Source of the DNA: Lonicera japonica
Taxonomy: Eukaryota; Streptophyta; Magnoliopsida; Dipsacales; Caprifoliaceae
Reading direction: 5' to 3'
Length of the DNA stretch: 64,000 nucleotides
NCBI GenBank assembly: GCA_021464415.1
Contig: CM038467.1
Coordinates: forward strand, 53,774,734 to 53,838,733
Below are positions 58,558 to 64,000 of this stretch, piece after piece. Position 1 is the stretch's first letter; each line of letters opens with the position of its first letter. Under the pieces are notes generated by a model. The model was not told where the DNA came from. It made no database searches and saw nothing but the letters and a program-made list of their open reading frames with translations. The position numbers and the translations under genes were made by a program.

Positions 58558-59329
58558 TGACGCGAAGCCGGATTGTCTTTTCTAGCCAGGCTAATGGATC
58601 CTCAACCCTTGAACTACAAACGTAGCAAGAACCTTGGAATACGTCGAAAAGATGGAAGATGGAACCTCAACCCAACGCTTAAAGAAGCGCGAACCTCGGT
58701 ATAATGAATGACGCCACAATCTAGTGTGATTGCTAGATTGATAAGTCAAGAACAATTGAATTTACTCAATTCAACATGTTCAACATGCTCTTAAAGAACA
58801 CAAAGAGAAAGCTCTCAATTTAATTAATCATCATAACTTAATTTATAAAACAATAATGTGCCTCCTTTAAATAGGAGAAACAAAACTAGAATCCTAATTC
58901 AAAAAGGAAACTAATTCCTACTTAGAAAAGGAAAATAACTTCTAGAATAATCCTAACACAATAAGGAAATTAATAATAAGACAATAAGGAAAATATTCAA
59001 AAAGGAAACTACTAATTCTAATTCCTAATTGAATAATGAGACTCAAGAAGCCCTATTAATTTAAAAACAATTTAAATTAATATCTTCTAGATTATTCCAA
59101 TGGGACTCCTTGCCGTTTTAACCTCTTGGACTTCCACGCCCAGTCCTTAGGAACTCCATTAAATGTATGATTATCATTTAAGCTCCTTGCTTCAAGCATG
59201 TGAAATTCTATAAAATTCCATTTGAATTTCCATGCTCTATCCTTGTGATTCATCATGTGCGGATCATCATTTAGAATGCCACAAACCACCATGGTTGAAT
59301 AGAAATTGAAGCTAGACCGGATCATATCA
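58558..59329 (-). repeat. 5' LTR of the non-autonomous element
   Basis: 772 bp, the promoter-bearing copy for minus-strand transcription, ending GCGTCA immediately before the PBS. It is flanked at its outer side by CTTAC (59330-59334). Confidence 0.93.
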
Positions 59330-59334
59330 CTTAC

Positions 59335-59367
59335 ATCTTTGAAATTCATCATCTTCGAAGACACCAT
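59335..59367 (-). pseudogene. Possible first exon of an unidentified gene
   Basis: On the minus strand an ATG at 59367 encodes MVSSKMMNFKD and ends in GAT|GTAAG, a canonical donor. A TATA-like box lies about 60 bp upstream of the ATG. The LTR element inserted immediately after GTAAG, and the same GTAAG recurs at the far side with the original intron (GTAAGTGTATATT). No further exon was found before the palindrome. Eleven residues are too few to identify the protein; it could also be chance. Confidence 0.35.
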
Positions 59368-59421
59368 TACTGTTGATATTCGAGATGCAATAAGAGATCT
59401 TCGAATAATAATAAGCGGAGT

Positions 59422-59435
59422 GATATATATTTAAG
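59422..59435 (-). promoter_or_regulatory. TATA-like box upstream of the 59367 ATG
   Basis: TTAAATATATATCA on the minus strand, 55-68 bp upstream of the ATG at 59367, a normal plant TATA-to-ATG distance with a short 5' UTR. Functional only if the exon is real. Confidence 0.3.
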
Positions 59436-60929
59436 CATGATAGAAAGTTTTGTGAAGAAGAGAGAGAGAGAGAGAGGGGTCTGTGTTTGTGATAATACAG
59501 AGGCTATGTATGTATGTATGTATATACAGATGAGGAAGAAAACAATGATGTTGAGAATGAATGAAAATTTTACAGAAAATCACGTGAATGTGCGAATTAT
59601 TGAAAGCTTAATTGGAGATTAATAACAATCACGTACGTGGTTTGGTTAATTGGGTTGAAATTGCAAAAGGATAGAAATGAGAAAAAGAATCGTAGAGAGA
59701 GAAAGAGAGAACAATTTCAGGTGCCCCCACAACAATTGACTGTTAGCTAACAACTACAACTTCACATGCTACTAACCAACTTACAACCTGACAGAGAGAG
59801 GCTTGAAAGTGGCATGAATTTATATGAAAAATTATCTATATATATATATATATGTAATAATGTGACGTTTGTCGTTGTGAAATATCAGAATTGCAAAATA
59901 AGCATGAAAACTAGCTAGCAATTGAAAGGGAAAGCAATCACTGGCTTGATGATTTTAAACTCTCTCATGGTCCGTAATTTATATATAATATATAGACCAC
60001 ATACACACGCGATGCGTCTATTACTTGTATGTATTTAATTTATGTAATAATATTTAACAAAAAAAATAAAGATGATTTAGTGGTAAGGAAGTAAGTTAAT
60101 TTGTTAAAAGTTTGCAATTCAATTCTTGTTGATAATTTTTTTTTCATAAAATATTACAAGAATAAAATACAAATTAAAAAAGTTTAATACAACTTTAAAT
60201 AGTTGAATTAAATTGTGCCTTTATAACATAAAATAAATATACAACGTGTGCTCGACTCAAGTAAAAGTAAGACAAAATAATTAAAATCAGTCGGAGTTCG
60301 GACCCCACAAAATCGTTGCATGTCCTCATTATTAGCTCTAAACAATCCGAATCCAACAAATAGGGGTGGTCCTACTTTTGAGGTTTAGAGAAGGTTCCTT
60401 GATCGTAACATGAAAAATATTAAAAAATAAATTATTCTTTTTTATAAAAAAAAATTAAAATATAAGTTGAATCATGGAGTGGTAAGTGGAATTAACTATT
60501 TTTTTTTGGGTTGAGAAAAAAAATTATAAAAAATAAAGAACAATGGAATATATACATCTAATTATAAAAATAAACATGCATGAGATAGAGAGTAATTCAG
60601 TTATTTTGGCGGCAAGAAGAGTAATTCAATTATTTTGTACACATACTAATCTCTTAAATGTGTTTAACATGAGAAAAGGATAAATTAAACCTTGAAGTTT
60701 GACAAAATTATTGGATATTAGTCGATATTATCACCATTCAAACCCCACAAATTTGTTGCATGTCCTCATCAACTTAACTGTTTTAATCACTGAAGTTCTA
60801 CTTAACATAACATAGCCTTGTTTTAAGTAAATTCATATGTCATTGCACCCCTCAATGATAGACTCTTACAATATATATATATATATATATATAATACTCA
60901 AGAAAATAAAAAAGGACAAAAGCAAATAT
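59436..60929. other. Intergenic, microsatellite-rich
   Basis: No gene supported. Contains (GA)n at 59459-59477, (ATGT)n near 59504-59522, (TA)n near 59836-59853 and 60869-60893, and AT-rich filler. Confidence 0.5.
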
Positions 60930-62740
60930 ATATAATACTCAAGAATATGAACCGACTTGGATTAAATAGTTATGCTTGTTTTATTTTGTATTTTGCCCTT
61001 AATTGCTTTAATTTAACAAAAAATTGAAGTGAGGCACAAAGTTAGGTTGGCCGGCCAATGCTAAATATATATTATAATTAATTAACAGCCTTGTTAGAAA
61101 CAAAATTGATGATGATGTATAATTACCATAGATATTGTCGTATTCAAATATTCATTTAAATAAGATGAATTGTTTTTTGTTGGAGTTTTGATACATATCA
61201 TTAAAGAAAATAGCAGTGTGCGAGATGTCTTGCTTGAAGAGCTATGCTAAATAAATTTGAAACCTGACATATTACAAGCTAGGGGCGCGCACTATTTAGA
61301 CATGTTAATCCTAAATAGTCATAAAACCGGATATGATACGTAATTTTCAGCAAGCCTAAATTATAGGAAGATATTTTCTAATAAGGACATTGAAAATTTT
61401 GACAATTTAACTTTTCTTTAAAAAAAATTAAGTTACAAAAAATTTGAAAATTCAAATTTTAACCTGTTTGGATTAATTAAAAATTTGTTAACCCTTTTAC
61501 ATATTCCCTAGACTAGAAAGGATAAATTAGAAGGAATAATAATTATGATAAAAAAAAACTCTACCAAGAGTATTAATGGAAATCAAAAAATAATTATTAT
61601 AAAAAAAACATTTCAAAATAATTAAATTCGCCATCATCCACTCATTTGGACTGATTACTTATTTTTCTAAACAGAGTGGACTAAATACAAAACAATTTAT
61701 ATTTCTTTGGCTAAATTAAAACAAAAAACCCCAAATTTAAATGACGCTTCGTTGTTTAGAATTTTAAATTACTAAATAATGTATAATACGTGTTAAATAG
61801 ACGTTTTTGTTGATATTTGCTTTATTTTACTTAATTAAAGTTTTCTTTTCGATGCCACCAACTTCATTTTGTTAAACAAAAAATAAAACTTGATACTGGC
61901 CTCTTTTAGGGACAAAGCAAAAAGAAAAAAAATGCTTTGAATAGTACAAATAATAAACAATAAACGCATTGTTGGCATATATGGCATAGTAGATCACATG
62001 AGCGAGATGTCTTGCGGAAAGAGCTATGCTAAATGAATTTGAAACATAACATATTACAAGGGGCACTATTTAGACATATTAATCTTAAATAATCACAAAT
62101 TATGTAGTATATTTGTTTAACTTTAGAAAATGTATCATAATATATCTGTTGAATTTGAGTGTCAAAAAAACAACGTATAAAACCCTTAATATAATACGTA
62201 ATTTTAGCAAGCTCAAATTATAGGAAGATATCTTCTAATAAAAACATTGAAAATTTTGACAATTTAACTTTTATTTTAAAAATTTAGTTACAAAATATTT
62301 GAAAATTAAAATTTTAACCTGTTGGAATTCAAAATTTGTTAAGTTAACCCCTTTAATATTCCCTAGATTGGAAAGGCTAGATTATAGGGAATAATAATTT
62401 TGAATAAAAAAACTCTACCAAGAGTATTAGTGGAAATCAAAAAATAATTATTTATAAAAATAAAAAAACATTTTATTTCTAGAAAAAAAAACATTTAAAT
62501 TCATTATTATCCACTCTTTTGGACTAATTACTGATTTTCTAAACATAGTGGATTGAATACAAAACAATTTAAATTTCTTTGGCTTAAAACAAAAAAACAC
62601 CAAATTTGAATGACTTTTCATTTTTTTAGGGTATTCTTAAGTGTACCCACAAAATACGTCTTCTCGCCCCAGTGTGAAATACATTCTTCTCATCCCACTA
62701 GTTTTCTAAAAGATCTTGCAATTTACCCCAATAGTGAGTG
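60930..62740. repeat. Dispersed/tandem repeat block, copy 2
   Basis: Direct-orientation, diverged copy of 44600-47070. Units start near 61263 and 62045. It shares the ACTATTTAGACAT, AATTATAGGAAGATAT and CTACCAAGAGTATTA stretches and the closing CCAGTGTGAAAt. It lacks the Tourist-like MITE, giving an empty-site reference, and also lacks the CACTA end seen at 47074. Confidence 0.75.
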
Positions 62741-62887
62741 AGTTTTTTGAAATAATGCAAGGACAATAAAGTTTCGTTCCTAAAAGTAAAAATATAAAAT
62801 AATATTAACTTTCTCATTAAAATAATACATAATAAAGAAAATTTACATTATTCATAACAAATTTCATTAAAAATTACGAATAAGTCA

Positions 62888-63333
62888 CAGTGTACTAAAA
62901 GGCGACAGCCTAGGCGTTGCCCGAGCGCCCTGATTAGTGCCTAGGCGGGTGATTAGGCACCGGGATAAATTAGGGAGGCTTAGGCGAGTTCCTAGGCGGG
63001 CTTGGCGGGTCTAGGTGGGCTCGACGGGAGTTAGGCGGATAGACTTATTTTTTTTTCTGTTTTGAAGGAGCTGCCTATTTCTCTTTTTGTTAAAAAATTA
63101 CCATTTAAAAAAATGGACACAATCTATAAACCATCATAAGTAAATTCATCTTTCATTCCTTCAATTGAAACAAAACCTTAGCCAACAATTGCAATAGTAG
63201 AAGCTGTTCAAGAAGAGCTTGCTTTGATTAGTTGTAAACACACCATGCTACCTTATTTCCTCAATCTTATCTTGAACTTTCTTCTTATTTTTCTTTTAAT
63301 GTTGCCTTTTCTTTTCACTAGTTTATTATTATT

Positions 63334-63375
<42 letters not shown>

Positions 63376-63825
63376 GCTACTGCTGCTTAAAATAAATTGA
63401 TAATTTCATATAGATGTGACCTTGTGTTCAATTTTGTTTTGGACAGTGAGCCTAATGACCATGTTTCGCTTGTTTGTACTTTATACAAGTATTATATACA
63501 ATTAGGGCTTGAATCTTCTCTTTGTATTTTTTTCTTTGCAATTCTTAATTGATTGGCTTGAACTTTGACATTCGTAGTTTGGTGGTATATTTGTTAATTG
63601 AACATTTGAACTTCTTTTTATATTTATTTGAGTACTATGTTTGAGTTGATGATTTTTTAGTATTTTATTTTGTATATATAATTTTAGATATATTTAATAT
63701 ATATATATATATATATAATTAAAAAAAATGGCGTGGAACCTAGCCGCCTAGGCCCCAACTAGACACTCAAGGCGCTAGGCACTAGGTCACTACCGTAGGT
63801 CCGCCTAGCGCCTTTTAGAACCTTG
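62888..63825. mobile_element. hAT-like DNA transposon, non-autonomous, exact 8-bp TSD
   Basis: 938 bp. The left end CAGTGTACTAAAAGGCG and the reverse complement of the right end, CAAGGTTCTAAAAGGCG, agree at 13-14 of 17 positions. The perfect 8-bp duplication ATAAGTCA flanks it (62880-62887, 63826-63833), as expected for hAT transposases. Both ends carry GC-rich sub-terminal repeats of CCTAGGCGG type (62907-63040, 63735-63812). No transposase is encoded. Confidence 0.8.
63326..63382. repeat. (TTA)n/(TTG)n microsatellite
   Basis: A compound trinucleotide run of TTA then about a dozen GTT units, ending in GCTACTGCTGCT, inside the hAT-like element. Likely polymorphic in length. Confidence 0.85.
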
Positions 63826-64000
63826 ATAAGTCATAGTATTTATGAAAAAATTTATAAAATATTAATTTTGATAAATACATTTTTAGCGATTATAATTCAT
63901 ATAATGATAATCATTGTTCACAAATAGTTATTATTCATATTTTAAATTTCCCTATAAGTTTTATTTTTAGCGATTAAATTTGCCTATAAGTCTGCTAGAA

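Larger units (their letters stand above)
54692..59329 (-). mobile_element. Young non-autonomous gypsy-type LTR retrotransposon
   Basis: 4,638 bp. LTRs 54692-55463 and 58558-59329, each 772 bp with only two differences seen, are flanked by the perfect duplication CTTAC (54687-54691, 59330-59334). Orientation is minus: TGGTATCAGAGG, the tRNA-Met primer site, lies at 58556-58545 on that strand, and the purine tract AAGAAGAGGGGTA at 55476-55464 precedes the 3' LTR. The only protein is a protease-like, charged product; there is no RT, RNase H or integrase, so mobility must depend on another element. A leader of about 1.2 kb precedes the frame. Confidence 0.92.

Noticed and set aside
1..64000. tRNA, rRNA or CRISPR arrays
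   Set aside because: None seen; repeats present are transposon ends, LTRs and microsatellites.

Overview
The window looks like a gene-poor, AT-rich, transposon-dense stretch of a flowering-plant nuclear genome, most likely a eudicot. The evidence is a CC-NBS-LRR resistance gene, introns with GT..AG borders, LTR retrotransposons primed by initiator tRNA-Met, a chromovirus, a Sirevirus-type copia element, a CACTA-like element, hAT and Tourist-like elements, and a LINE relic. I cannot name the species.

Two NLR immune-receptor genes face each other tail to tail. NLR-A (5508-8435, +) is a single open frame of 975 codons. NLR-B (38671 down to 12183, -) is a pseudogene: its exons are spread over 26.5 kb because one LTR retrotransposon sits in exon 1 (31135-36156, TSD GGGCG) and a second sits in exon 4 (12571-26970, TSD CCACT). 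The second is itself split by a third (17077-25465, TSD CCCTC). After removing the insertions and one TSD copy each, and splicing at visible GT..AG sites, every exon boundary is phase 0 and the frame is kept for about 1,596 codons. It is broken only by five nonsense codons.

Layout. 1-5507: foldback element, copia relics, LINE relic and upstream region. 5508-8435: NLR-A. 8436-12182: spacer with an 81-bp tandem repeat. 12183-38671: NLR-B with nested elements (Ty3/gypsy chromovirus, young Sirevirus-like copia, older Tork/Tnt1-like copia) and an 85-bp-arm hairpin in its fourth intron. 38672-44599: spacer with a possible hAT MITE. 44600-47070 and 60930-62740: diverged copies of one repeat block, the first carrying a Tourist-like MITE. 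47074 to about 53332: CACTA-like element with a captured DEAD-box helicase exon. 53333-54406: a 1.07-kb loopless palindrome. 54692-59329: a young non-autonomous gypsy-type LTR element (-) coding only a protease-like, charged protein; it sits directly at the splice donor of a small first exon (59335-59367, -). 62888-63825: hAT-like element with an exact 8-bp TSD.

By-eye LTR divergence orders the insertions: Tork-like copia about 17/385 sites (oldest), chromovirus about 16/582, the 54692 element 2/772, Sirevirus about 1/1558 (youngest). This agrees with the nesting. I saw no tRNA, rRNA or CRISPR array.
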